Source: Bacteroidota bacterium (lineage in GTDB: Bacteria > Bacteroidota > Bacteroidia > Sphingobacteriales > Sphingobacteriaceae). Taken from it: 64,000 nt of DNA. The stretch lies in NCBI GenBank assembly GCA_013286565.1, contig JABDFM010000003.1, positions 36,678-100,677 of the forward strand. Direction: 5' to 3'. Below, in pieces: positions 32,441-39,814 of the stretch. A program made the translations under genes and the position numbers. Each line of letters begins with the position of its first letter. The stretch's first letter is position 1. The notes beneath the pieces are model-generated. The model had not been told where the DNA came from. It was given only the letters and a program-made list of their open reading frames with translations, and ran no database searches.

Positions 32441-33662
32441 ACAAGTTTTTTGCATAACAAAGTATATACTTCTTCACAGTCTTAGCCAATACTTCCAGGT
32501 TTGAATTGTCGCTGGCGGTGGTAATATCCTGTATGGTGCCATCCTTCATCAAAATGCGTATACTGCCATCACCCGATTTATAGGCGTTATTCCTGATCGT
32601 ACTGGTAAAAACAAAGTAGCTTACTTCCTCTTTACTTACCGGGTATTTCTTCCGGGCATTTTCAATTAAGCGATTCACCAGCTGCTTATCGGTAGGTTTA
32701 TTGGTGATATCTACCTGGTAAAGATTTCTTTGCATCAGCATCCGGCATAAATGTGAAAGGACAAAATCATCGTCATCAGCCCAAACTTTTATAGCCGAAA
32801 TAATATCGGTATCGTCCAACCTGGCAAACGTTTCGATGTGATGGTCGTCATTCATAAACGCTTCTTTGCTGATTTTATTTACCAGGAAATGATTTAACGC
32901 CGGGGTTGCAAAAAGCACCTTGCCATTAAGCGACAGCTCGCGGGCTCGTTTGAGGATTTTGGCTAACAATTGCTCGGCAGCGATTACGGTTTTATGCAGA
33001 TATACCTGCCAGTACATTAACCGGCGGGCTATTAAAAATTTCTCGATGGAGTATATGCCCTTTTCTTCAACCGCAATATGGTCATCCACTACATTCAGCA
33101 TTTTGATAATGCGGTCGAAACTGATCACCCCTTCTGATACACCGGTAAAAAAGCTGTCGCGGTTAAGGTAATCCATCCTATCCATATCCAGCTGACCTGA
33201 AACCAGTTCGTGCAAAAACACTTTGTGATAAGTACCATTAAATATATCGATCGCCATTGATAATCGTCCACCGAACTGGATGTTCAGCTTGGTCATGATC
33301 AGTATAGAAATATCTTCGTGCGGGATACCATCAACAATAGTTTGCTCCAAAGCGTGCGAGAATGGTCCGTGGCCTATATCGTGTAAAAGAATGGCAATCG
33401 TTACCGCTTCCTCTTCTTCGGGAGTGATATGGTGACCTTTGCTCTTCAGGGTTTCGATAGCCAGGCCCATCAGGTGCATAGCGCCCAGGGCATGATGGAA
33501 ACGGGTATGCAAGGCACCAGGGTAAACCAGGTGAGTAAGCCCCAGCTGCTTAATATACCTTAGACGCTGAAAATACGGGTGCTCGATCAAATCGAATATC
33601 AGTTCGGTAGGAATACTGATAAACCCATATACCGGGTCGTTTATGATTTTCTTTTTATTCAA
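32436..33662 (-). CDS. HD domain phosphohydrolase (dNTPase-like)
   Basis: A 408-residue metal-dependent phosphohydrolase of the dGTPase/SAMHD1-like HD group. It begins NDPVYGFISIP, then HTRFHHALGAMHL, the HD pair in ILLHDIGHGPFSHALE, and SGQLDMDRMDYLNRDSFFTG with a further metal-site aspartate. The C-terminal part is variable. A nucleotide triphosphohydrolase activity is inferred from the family. It is divergent from porX, and the 134-nt gap likely holds both promoters. Confidence 0.88.
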   Translation of the reverse strand: MNKKKIINDPVYGFISIPTELIFDLIEHPYFQRLRYIKQLGLTHLVYPGALHTRFHHALGAMHLMGLAIETLKSKGHHITPEEEEAVTIAILLHDIGHGPFSHALEQTIVDGIPHEDISILIMTKLNIQFGGRLSMAIDIFNGTYHKVFLHELVSGQLDMDRMDYLNRDSFFTGVSEGVISFDRIIKMLNVVDDHIAVEEKGIYSIEKFLIARRLMYWQVYLHKTVIAAEQLLAKILKRARELSLNGKVLFATPALNHFLVNKISKEAFMNDDHHIETFARLDDTDIISAIKVWADDDDFVLSHLCRMLMQRNLYQVDITNKPTDKQLVNRLIENARKKYPVSKEEVSYFVFTSTIRNNAYKSGDGSIRILMKDGTIQDITTASDNSNLEVLAKTVKKYILCYAKNLL

Positions 33663-33796
33663 TGTGTGTTGTGGTCTGCAAAAATGTCAAATTATAGTAA
33701 CAATGCCGCTTACAATTGTTAATTTTTGTTAATTACCTTTATTAATCAGTAACAAAACCCTTGCTTTGAGGTTATAACGGGGTAAGATAAATTATT

Positions 33797-35350
33797 ATGC
33801 AGGAAACGACAATATTATGGGCTGATGACGAGATTGACCTGTTAAAACCACACGTACTTTTTTTAAAGGAAAAAGGCTACAATGTAACCACGGTTACCAA
33901 TGGCAATGATGCCGTTGATGCCTTCAAAGGTAGCTATTTTGACCTTGTGTTCCTGGACGAGAATATGCCGGGATTGACGGGATTGGAAACACTTTCGCAA
34001 ATTAAAAATATCAATAACGAAGTCCCCATCGTGCTGATCACCAAGAACGAGGAAGAATATTTGATGGAGGATGCTATCGGGTCTAAAATTGATGATTACC
34101 TGATAAAACCTGTAAACCCAAGGCAGATACTACTCACCATAAAAAAGCTGACTGAAAATAAACGCCTGGTAACCGAGAAAACCACCATGGCCTACCAGCA
34201 GGATTTCAGAACGCTGGGTATGACGCTGAATGATAACCTGAGCTACCAGGAATGGGTTGATGTTTACAAAAAGCTGATCTATTGGGAGCTGGAGTTAGAG
34301 CAACTGGAGGATGAAGGCATGCACGAGATATTGACCCTGCAAAAAGCGGAGGCCAATGTGCAGTTCTGTAAGTTTATTGAAAAGAACTATACCAAATGGA
34401 TACAGAACCCTGATGCTGCGCCTACCACTTCGACACAATTATTTAAAAAGAAGGTTTTCCCGAAACTGGATGGTAAGGGCCCGGTATTTTTTATCCTGAT
34501 TGACAATTTAAGGTTCGATCAGTTTAAGATCATTAACCCGATCATCTCTGAATATTTCAGGATGGAGGAAGAAGATACCTATTACAGTATTTTACCAACT
34601 GCCACGCAATATGCGCGTAACGCCATCTTCTCAGGTTTGATGCCTTTGGATATGGAAAAACGTTTCCCGGATATGTGGCAGAATGATGAGGATGAAGGCG
34701 GAAAGAATTTATATGAAGAGAAGTTTTTAGGCGATCATCTTAAACGTGTTTTAAAGAGGGATATTAAATATTCCTACCACAAGATATTAAACATCGACGA
34801 AGGCCGCGCGCTGAATGACTCGGTGAGCAACCTGATGAATAATGAGCTGAACGTGGTGGTGTATAACTTTGTGGATATGCTGTCGCACGCCCGTACCGAT
34901 ATGCAAATGATACGCGAGCTGGCCAGTGATGATGCGGCCTACCGCTCATTAACTTTATCCTGGTTCGAGCACTCGCCCTTATTCGATCTGCTTAAATTTT
35001 TGGCCCAGAAACAGGTACGGGTGGTTATTACTACAGACCATGGTACCATCCGCGTTAAAAGCCCAAGCAAGATCATAGGCGACCGCAACACCAATACCAA
35101 CCTGCGCTACAAACAAGGCAAAAACCTCAACTTTAACCCTAAGGAGGTGTTCCACGTACGTAACCCGCACGATATTATGCTGCCGAAGCTGCATGTGAGC
35201 TCGAGCTTTGTATTTGCGAAGGGGGATAGTTATTTTGTTTATCCAAACAACTACAACCACTTTGTTAATTTCTATAACGAAACTTTCCAGCATGGGGGTA
35301 TCTCACTTGAGGAAATGATCATACCGATAGTTACTTACGGGCCTAAGTAA
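33797..35350 (+). CDS. porX: type IX secretion response regulator PorX (REC plus PglZ/alkaline phosphatase-like domain)
   Basis: A cytoplasmic regulator of the type IX secretion system. The receiver domain (about 1-125) has the acidic pair in ADDEID, phospho-acceptor D54 (FLDENMPG), and K in DDYLIKPVNP. The PglZ domain (about 200-517) has FILIDNLRFDQF, the metal-site Thr/His region ITTDHGTIRV and a late FQHGGISLEE. In characterised PorX this domain is an enzyme acting on cyclic oligonucleotides. It has 517 residues, the normal length. PorX is paired with PorY and SigP elsewhere; neither is in the window. Confidence 0.93.
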   Translation: MQETTILWADDEIDLLKPHVLFLKEKGYNVTTVTNGNDAVDAFKGSYFDLVFLDENMPGLTGLETLSQIKNINNEVPIVLITKNEEEYLMEDAIGSKIDDYLIKPVNPRQILLTIKKLTENKRLVTEKTTMAYQQDFRTLGMTLNDNLSYQEWVDVYKKLIYWELELEQLEDEGMHEILTLQKAEANVQFCKFIEKNYTKWIQNPDAAPTTSTQLFKKKVFPKLDGKGPVFFILIDNLRFDQFKIINPIISEYFRMEEEDTYYSILPTATQYARNAIFSGLMPLDMEKRFPDMWQNDEDEGGKNLYEEKFLGDHLKRVLKRDIKYSYHKILNIDEGRALNDSVSNLMNNELNVVVYNFVDMLSHARTDMQMIRELASDDAAYRSLTLSWFEHSPLFDLLKFLAQKQVRVVITTDHGTIRVKSPSKIIGDRNTNTNLRYKQGKNLNFNPKEVFHVRNPHDIMLPKLHVSSSFVFAKGDSYFVYPNNYNHFVNFYNETFQHGGISLEEMIIPIVTYGPK

Positions 35351-35365
35351 ATTTCATTAATGTTT

Positions 35366-35373
35366 TAACTTTG
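35366..35373 (+). promoter_or_regulatory. -7 promoter motif of tsaE
   Basis: TAACTTTG fits TAnnTTTG and ends 5 nt before the tsaE ATG. No -33 box was found. It would give an mRNA with almost no leader, separate from porX read-through. Confidence 0.5.
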
Positions 35374-35378
35374 GCACC

Positions 35379-35795
35379 ATGAATTTGCCTGTTAAAAGCA
35401 TTAATGAACTAAAATACGCTTCCCAAAAGTTGATCGACTTTAGTGGGGCTGATAAGATATTCCTTTTTTATGGCGAAATGGGCGCGGGTAAAACCACGCT
35501 TATCAAATCGCTGTGCGAATGTTTAGGTGCAGAGGAGAATGTTACCAGCCCTACATTCTCCATCGTAAATGAATATGAGGGTGCGACTAATAAAATCTAT
35601 CACTTCGACTTTTACCGGCTTAAAAATGAGACCGAGGCGCTGGATATGGGTTACGAGGAGTACTTTTATTCGGGAAATTACTGTTTGATCGAGTGGCCCG
35701 AAAAGATCGCCGGGCTATTGCCTGAGCATTATATCCGCGTTGATATACAGGTATTAAACCATGACGAACGCTTATTAACTTTTGAAAAAATTTAA
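35379..35795 (+). CDS. tsaE: tRNA threonylcarbamoyladenosine biosynthesis ATPase TsaE
   Basis: ATPase of the TsaB-TsaD-TsaE complex that forms t6A at position 37 of ANN-decoding tRNAs. The 138-residue protein has the P-loop GEMGAGKTTL, the family blocks ENVTSPTFSIVNEYEG and YHFDFYRLKNETEALDMGYEEYF, and CLIEWPEKI. Length is normal. It lies 28 nt after porX and is followed by the alanine dehydrogenase gene in the same direction. Confidence 0.95.
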   Translation: MNLPVKSINELKYASQKLIDFSGADKIFLFYGEMGAGKTTLIKSLCECLGAEENVTSPTFSIVNEYEGATNKIYHFDFYRLKNETEALDMGYEEYFYSGNYCLIEWPEKIAGLLPEHYIRVDIQVLNHDERLLTFEKI

Positions 35796-35846
35796 TTCGA
35801 CATCATTTATTTTTTGTCTATCTTCAACACTCGGAAAAATAGACAA

Positions 35847-37073
35847 ATGAGTTCGGAGTTATACAGTGGATTTTCTGATGTTGCCAAGCAGGCGATGATG
35901 CAGACCCAGGAGTCGATGCTGGAGGTCAAAAACAAAAAAAACAAGCTATATATTGGTATCCCAAAAGAGGTTTCGTTCCAGGAAAACAGGATCGCTTTAA
36001 CCCCTTTATCCGTAGCGCTGTTGATCAATAACGGGCACGAGGTAATACTGGAAAGCAACGCGGGCCAGGCTGCTAATTTTAAAGATAAAGATTACAGCGA
36101 GCAGGGCGCACGCATTGTATATGATACCAAATCTGTTTACGAAGCCAATATTATTATAAAGATCGCTCCGCCGACCTTGCAGGAGATCGAACTGATGAAA
36201 CCTCACCAGATATTGATCTCTGCTTTGCAATTATCAACGCTGAAAGCGGACTGTCTGCATGCCCTGATCAATAAAAAGGTCACTGCACTTTGCTTTGAAC
36301 ATTTGCAGGATGAGGGAGGCTCGTTAAGCGTAGTGAGGGCCATGAGCGAGATCGTAGGCGCAACCTCTATCCTGATAGCTGCGGAGTACCTGAGCAACAT
36401 ATTTGACGGCAAGGGTCTGATGCTTGGTGGTATCACAGGCGTACCCCCTACCGAAATTGTGATACTGGGCGCCGGTACCGTAGGCGAATATGCTGCAAGG
36501 ACAGCCATATCCCTGGGTGCCGAAGTAAAAGTTTTTGATCCTTCGATCTATAAACTGCGCAGGTTACAAAATAATATTGGCAGCAGGGTTTTTACATCCG
36601 TAGTGCAGCCAATAGTTTTAGAGAAAGCTATCACTACCTGCGATGTAGCTATCGGCGCTATGCGTGCGGCTGATGGCCGCAGCCCTTGCATTGTTAGCGA
36701 AAGCACCGTAAGCCGAATGAAGCCGAACTCCGTAATTATTGATGTGAGTATTGATCAGGGCGGCTGTTTTGAAACATCCGAAGTAACTAACCATACCCAC
36801 CCGGTTTTTCGCAAATATGATGTGATCCATTATTGCGTACCCAACATTGCCTCACGCGTGGCACGTACGGCTACCTATTCGCTGACCAACATTTTTACCC
36901 CGATATTATTAGATATTGGCGAACAGGGTGGTCTTAAAAATGTGATATGGCAGAAGTCGGGAGTGCGTAATTCGGTGTATATTTACGAGGGACAGCTGAC
37001 CAGTAAGTACATTGGCGAACGTTTTGGTATCCCCTGTAAGGACCTTGATCTGCTGATCGTCTCTCACCGTTAA
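35847..37073 (+). CDS. ald: alanine dehydrogenase
   Basis: NAD-dependent oxidative deamination of alanine to pyruvate, or the reverse, in the cytoplasm. The 408-residue protein has an N-terminal substrate domain (IGIPKEVSFQENRIALTP with catalytic lysine region), the Rossmann motif VILGAGTVGEYAAR, and DVSIDQGGCFETSEVTNHTHP with the NHTHP block. Compared with classical Ald (about 370 residues) it has about 35 extra N-terminal residues, common in Bacteroidota. ATG 35847 is preferred over an ATG at 35814. A related PntA-like activity is less likely. Confidence 0.9.
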   Translation: MSSELYSGFSDVAKQAMMQTQESMLEVKNKKNKLYIGIPKEVSFQENRIALTPLSVALLINNGHEVILESNAGQAANFKDKDYSEQGARIVYDTKSVYEANIIIKIAPPTLQEIELMKPHQILISALQLSTLKADCLHALINKKVTALCFEHLQDEGGSLSVVRAMSEIVGATSILIAAEYLSNIFDGKGLMLGGITGVPPTEIVILGAGTVGEYAARTAISLGAEVKVFDPSIYKLRRLQNNIGSRVFTSVVQPIVLEKAITTCDVAIGAMRAADGRSPCIVSESTVSRMKPNSVIIDVSIDQGGCFETSEVTNHTHPVFRKYDVIHYCVPNIASRVARTATYSLTNIFTPILLDIGEQGGLKNVIWQKSGVRNSVYIYEGQLTSKYIGERFGIPCKDLDLLIVSHR

Positions 37074-37133
37074 CCTGTAAACAGGTAAAAATCAACGGGT
37101 TTCTGCCTTTCCCAATAAGATTGAAAAAAAACA

Positions 37134-37163
37134 TTGCGGATTGAAAAATGCTGACTATATTTG
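37134..37163 (+). promoter_or_regulatory. promoter of tRNA-Asp
   Basis: TTG at 37134-37136, 19 nt, then TATATTTG at 37156-37163, matching the Bacteroidota promoter. It ends 11 nt before the mature tRNA 5' end. Confidence 0.82.
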
Positions 37164-37174
37164 CCATCCCAAAC

Positions 37175-37248
37175 GGAGTGGTAGTTCAGCTGGTTAGAAT
37201 ACATGCCTGTCACGCATGGGGTCGCGGGTTCGAATCCCGTCCATTCCG
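37175..37248 (+). tRNA. tRNA-Asp (anticodon GTC)
   Basis: A 74-nt cloverleaf. The acceptor GGAGTGG pairs with CCATTCC, with discriminator G73. The D-stem is GTTC/GAAT, the anticodon stem CATGC/GCATG with loop CTGTCAC (anticodon GTC), and the T-arm has TTCGAAT. CCA is not fully encoded (CA follows). A second copy of its last 18 nt lies 167 nt downstream. Confidence 0.97.
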
Positions 37249-37417
37249 CAAATCAATTAATGCCCGCGATAGCGGGTATTTTTGTTTTAGGGCATTTTTC
37301 AGACTTGTATGAAAAAATGACTTAAAATAAAAATACAAGTGAGTGAAACGAACGGCAGTGATTGGTTTGAAGGCTCCCCCAAAAGGGATCAATTAAATTA
37401 ATCCCGTCCATTCCGCA
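37233..37417. other. duplicated tRNA-Asp 3' end (candidate att-like remnant)
   Basis: AATCCCGTCCATTCCGCA occurs at 37233-37250 (tRNA 3' end) and exactly again at 37400-37417. The 149 nt between has a terminator-like hairpin, an inverted pair GTATTTTTGTTTTA / TTAAAATAAAAATAC and no credible gene. Such a pattern is what site-specific integration into a tRNA 3' end leaves after the cargo is lost. A local duplication is the alternative. Confidence 0.6.
37262..37288 (+). terminator. terminator-like hairpin after tRNA-Asp
   Basis: CCCGC GATA GCGGG followed by TATTTTTGTTTT, directly after the tRNA. The stem is short (5 bp) but GC-only. Confidence 0.65.
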
Positions 37418-37427
37418 GAAGAATAAA

Positions 37428-37459
37428 AGAGTCGCATCAAAAGTGTGGCTCTTTTTTTG
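37428..37459 (+). terminator. second terminator after the duplicated tRNA tail
   Basis: AGAGTCGCA pairs with TGTGGCTCT (9 bp with two G-U pairs) and runs into seven T. Its place just after the second tRNA-tail copy suggests it is the original tRNA-Asp terminator. Confidence 0.7.
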
Positions 37460-37480
37460 TTTGTGATCTCCTGCCTTACT

Positions 37481-37532
37481 CGGATTGCAAATCCTATTTC
37501 TTTTTAGTCCTGGATTATAAATCCGGACTAAC
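37481..37532. repeat. GGATTGCAAATCC / AGTCCGG repeat, copy 2
   Basis: CGGATTGCAAATCC then TAGTCCTGGATTATAAATCC and GGACTAA, a near copy of 27777-27825. Confidence 0.78.
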
Positions 37533-37569
37533 GTGTAAAACCTAATTAAAATCGCCCCAGCGAATTAAT

Positions 37570-37719
37570 ATGTCAAAGAACAATGCGAATCAGTTATCGC
37601 AACTGATCCAATATATGATAGAATGCCAGCCACCCGATGGTGGGGCATGTAAATGTTGGTGGTATATACAAATTTACGCAAGCTGCTTGATGAAAGTACT
37701 GACACTGTTTTGTCAGTAG
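37570..37719 (+). CDS. small cysteine-rich open frame (49 residues), uncertain
   Basis: An ATG at 37570 opens a 49-codon frame beginning MSKNNANQLSQLIQYMIE, with PPDGG at 21-25 and cysteines at 19, 27, 29, 39 and 48. The leader-like N-terminal half, the GG pair and the cysteine-rich C-terminal half resemble peptide precursors in general layout, but no maturation or export gene is nearby. It could be a chance frame or a gene fragment. No ribosome-binding site was seen. Confidence 0.22.
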   Translation: MSKNNANQLSQLIQYMIECQPPDGGACKCWWYIQIYASCLMKVLTLFCQ

Positions 37720-37733
37720 CCTTACCCTATAAC

Positions 37734-37764
37734 AAAAAAGCCCCCTGATACAATACCAGGGGGC
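37734..37764 (-). terminator. Rho-independent terminator of the DUF2911 gene
   Basis: On the minus strand GCCCCCTG pairs with CAGGGGGC (8 bp, 9-nt loop) and is followed by six T. It lies 22 nt past the stop codon. Confidence 0.88.
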
Positions 37765-37786
37765 TTCCATAAAATTAGATTATAAA

Positions 37787-38311
37787 TTATTTGCTAACCT
37801 TTATTGGTACGGCCAGGTTATCCCAAAGCAGTATAACGCTGCTTTTGGTCAGTTTAAAAACCATGCGTTCGTTAGACATTTTTGATTTCATTGGCGTTAC
37901 GGAGGTTACCAAAACATCTTTTGATGCATCGTCAGTTGTTGATCCATCTTCTTTTATTCCCCATTGCCCAGTTTGAGAATTAAAGATCACTTTCCATTCT
38001 TTTTCGCCAGGGATAGTATATAAACTGTATTTACCGGCAGGTAAAGTTTTTTCACCGATCTTGATGGCTTGGCTGGTTGTGAATATCGTGGCTTCGTTGG
38101 CGCCGGTTCTCCAAACTTTGTCGTAAGGAACTAATCCGCCCCAAATTTTTCTGCCCTTAACGCTCGGGCTTCCGTAATTAACTGTGATCATTGAACCTGC
38201 AACCGTTCCGCTCACGTTCTCGCGGGGGCTTGCTTGACCGAAGGCTGTTGTTGATACTAAAAAGGCCAACGCAAGCAGCGATAATGCCTTTAATTGAAAT
38301 AACTTTCTCAT
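37787..38311 (-). CDS. DUF2911 family exported protein
   Basis: A 174-residue protein from ATG 38311 with a signal peptide ending AFGQ. The DUF2911 domain shows GSPSVKGRKIWGGLVPYDKVW, RTGANEATIFTTS, LPAGKYSLYTIPGEKEW and VIFNSQTGQWG. The family is common in Bacteroidota with unknown function; a periplasmic beta-sandwich is likely. A longer frame to 38371 adds 20 residues without a signal-peptide-like start and is rejected. It is transcribed alone and has a strong terminator. Confidence 0.88.
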   Translation of the reverse strand: MRKLFQLKALSLLALAFLVSTTAFGQASPRENVSGTVAGSMITVNYGSPSVKGRKIWGGLVPYDKVWRTGANEATIFTTSQAIKIGEKTLPAGKYSLYTIPGEKEWKVIFNSQTGQWGIKEDGSTTDDASKDVLVTSVTPMKSKMSNERMVFKLTKSSVILLWDNLAVPIKVSK

Positions 38312-38429
38312 AATAAGTTTAATTGGTTTTTTAATAAATGTAAATTGAAATCGGATCTGACGGTTAGACACAAAAGTTACCCTTTTATTACAAACTATCG
38401 ACGAAAATAAAAACCAAGTGGCAGGCGAA

Positions 38430-38535
38430 TTGTTTTAGCTTCCAGATTCACATTGCAGTTAGGAATTGACCGTAAAAGGTTAAACAATTGTTGTGAGTTG
38501 GGCCCCTGCTGTAATGGCGGGGGCTTTTTTATTAA
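38430..38535 (+). ncRNA. candidate small RNA ending in a strong terminator
   Basis: GCCCCTGC / GCGGGGGC hairpin (38502-38524) followed by T6ATT is a clear plus-strand terminator, but no plus-strand gene lies upstream back to tRNA-Asp other than the doubtful 49-codon frame. Upstream, AATTGTTTTA and TAAACAATT can pair. This suggests an independent short transcript. No promoter could be fixed and no known RNA family was recognised. Confidence 0.3.
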
Positions 38536-38687
38536 TTTTTAGGTTATGCGTTTTTTTCACAACCTATTTCCCTTCAAAAACGTATCACGATCGATAGCAA
38601 TTGCGTTCTAATTTAATTAATAGTTAATTATTAATTAAATATGGCTATATTTGACAAATAATATAAATATCTATTTAATTTTTAAGC

Positions 38688-38915
38688 GTGGATCTGGAAA
38701 TTTTTAAACTACTGAGGGACCAGGCAATTGTTGTATGTACCTTTTTATTGGTTACCCGCAAATTTGCTTCGATATATGATATGCAAAATGATGTTGAGAA
38801 AATAGACCATGCCCTTACGGAAAATCAATATGTACTCATATTGGCAAACAGTCAGTTGTCAGAGCTGACCAATCTACCAACACAAAACAGGAAAGGTCTG
38901 TTCGATACGATCTGA
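38688..38915 (+). CDS. small hypothetical protein
   Basis: A 75-residue frame with a GTG start. A hydrophobic stretch (AIVVCTFLLVT, about 13-23) is followed by a polar half with acidic and amide residues. No family was recognised. It is followed by a weak hairpin. The preceding A/T-rich sequence has no clear promoter. It may be real because the amino-acid mix is protein-like, but support is thin. Confidence 0.35.
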   Translation: MDLEIFKLLRDQAIVVCTFLLVTRKFASIYDMQNDVEKIDHALTENQYVLILANSQLSELTNLPTQNRKGLFDTI

Positions 38916-39223
38916 TTATCCTGCTGAATAACCCGGGCTCCCGTCACGGGTTTGTTACAATTAAAATTACCTGCTCAAATAAACTGGCATAGATGTTGAA
39001 TGTCTATCTATGTAGTAGAGTAAACAATCGCCCTGCAAATGCAAAATAGATTACTCTCTCTATAATAAATTCAGCTTTTTAAAATTGTGTTAGAAAATTA
39101 TGTTGATAAAATGGGGTAATTTATACCCCGAAGTGTATGAGAGAATACACGTCGCCGTAGTATATTTGTACGTAATGCCGATTGAATTTGTTACTCTTAA
39201 TAATTTAACCTAATACTGATAAT
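38916..39223. other. 308-bp gap before the response regulator gene
   Basis: Contains a weak hairpin AACCCG / CGGGTT (38930-38952) that could end the preceding small gene, and a TATATTTG box near the far end. No other coding or RNA signal was recognised. Confidence 0.5.
39161..39168 (+). promoter_or_regulatory. -7 promoter motif of the response regulator gene
   Basis: TATATTTG fits TAnnTTTG, 55 nt before the ATG. No matching -33 box was found. Confidence 0.5.
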
Positions 39224-39640
39224 ATGTCAAAGCTTGTAATAATTGACGACGACCCCATTCACCACAAGATCGTGCAGTTTATGCTGACAAAGAATGAGCT
39301 GGCAAAAGAAACCACTTATGTTTTTGACGGCAACCTTGTTCTGGATTACCTTACAGAGAACCGCATGAAAATAAGCGCGCTTCCTGATTTTATTTTTCTC
39401 GACCTGTATATGCCTAATAACAGCGGCTGGGATTTTTTGAACGGGTTCCAGAAGATCTATAAAACGCTTAAAAAAGATATACAGATCTATATCGTTTCGT
39501 CCTCTATTTTCCAGATGGACATCAATCGCTCAAAAGGGTACCCATTTGTTACTTCGTACATTACCAAGCCTTTGATGAAGAACGTTTTTGAAAATATCAA
39601 AAGAAAAACGCTACAGTTAACCCTTGCACAGTTAAACTAA
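39224..39640 (+). CDS. single-domain response regulator
   Basis: A 138-residue CheY-like receiver without an output domain: acidic pair in IIDDDPIHHKI, phospho-acceptor aspartate in FIFLDLYMPNNSGW, serines in IVSSS, and lysine in YITKPL. The C-terminus is a short basic tail. Bacteroidota carry many such stand-alone receivers that pass phosphate between hybrid kinases or bind partner proteins. No kinase is adjacent, so the partner is unknown. Confidence 0.9.
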   Translation: MSKLVIIDDDPIHHKIVQFMLTKNELAKETTYVFDGNLVLDYLTENRMKISALPDFIFLDLYMPNNSGWDFLNGFQKIYKTLKKDIQIYIVSSSIFQMDINRSKGYPFVTSYITKPLMKNVFENIKRKTLQLTLAQLN

Positions 39641-39814
39641 GTAATCATATTAACGCATCCTGTAATTTGGCCTGCTTTGTATTGACCAATAAACAACTCC
39701 TTACGGAATTGCTTCCGCTTTAGAATGATCCCGTCATTCGTCAATTGTTCCTTTATAATTATATCTTAACGGTAAACAATGTACCTTTGGCTCTAAGGCC
39801 AGGCATTGCTATTA

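Noticed and set aside
37210-37392. Minus-strand frame of 60 codons ending in GRDSNPRPHA
   Set aside because: It reads through the tRNA-Asp gene antisense. This ending is a well-known artefact of translating tRNA sequence.
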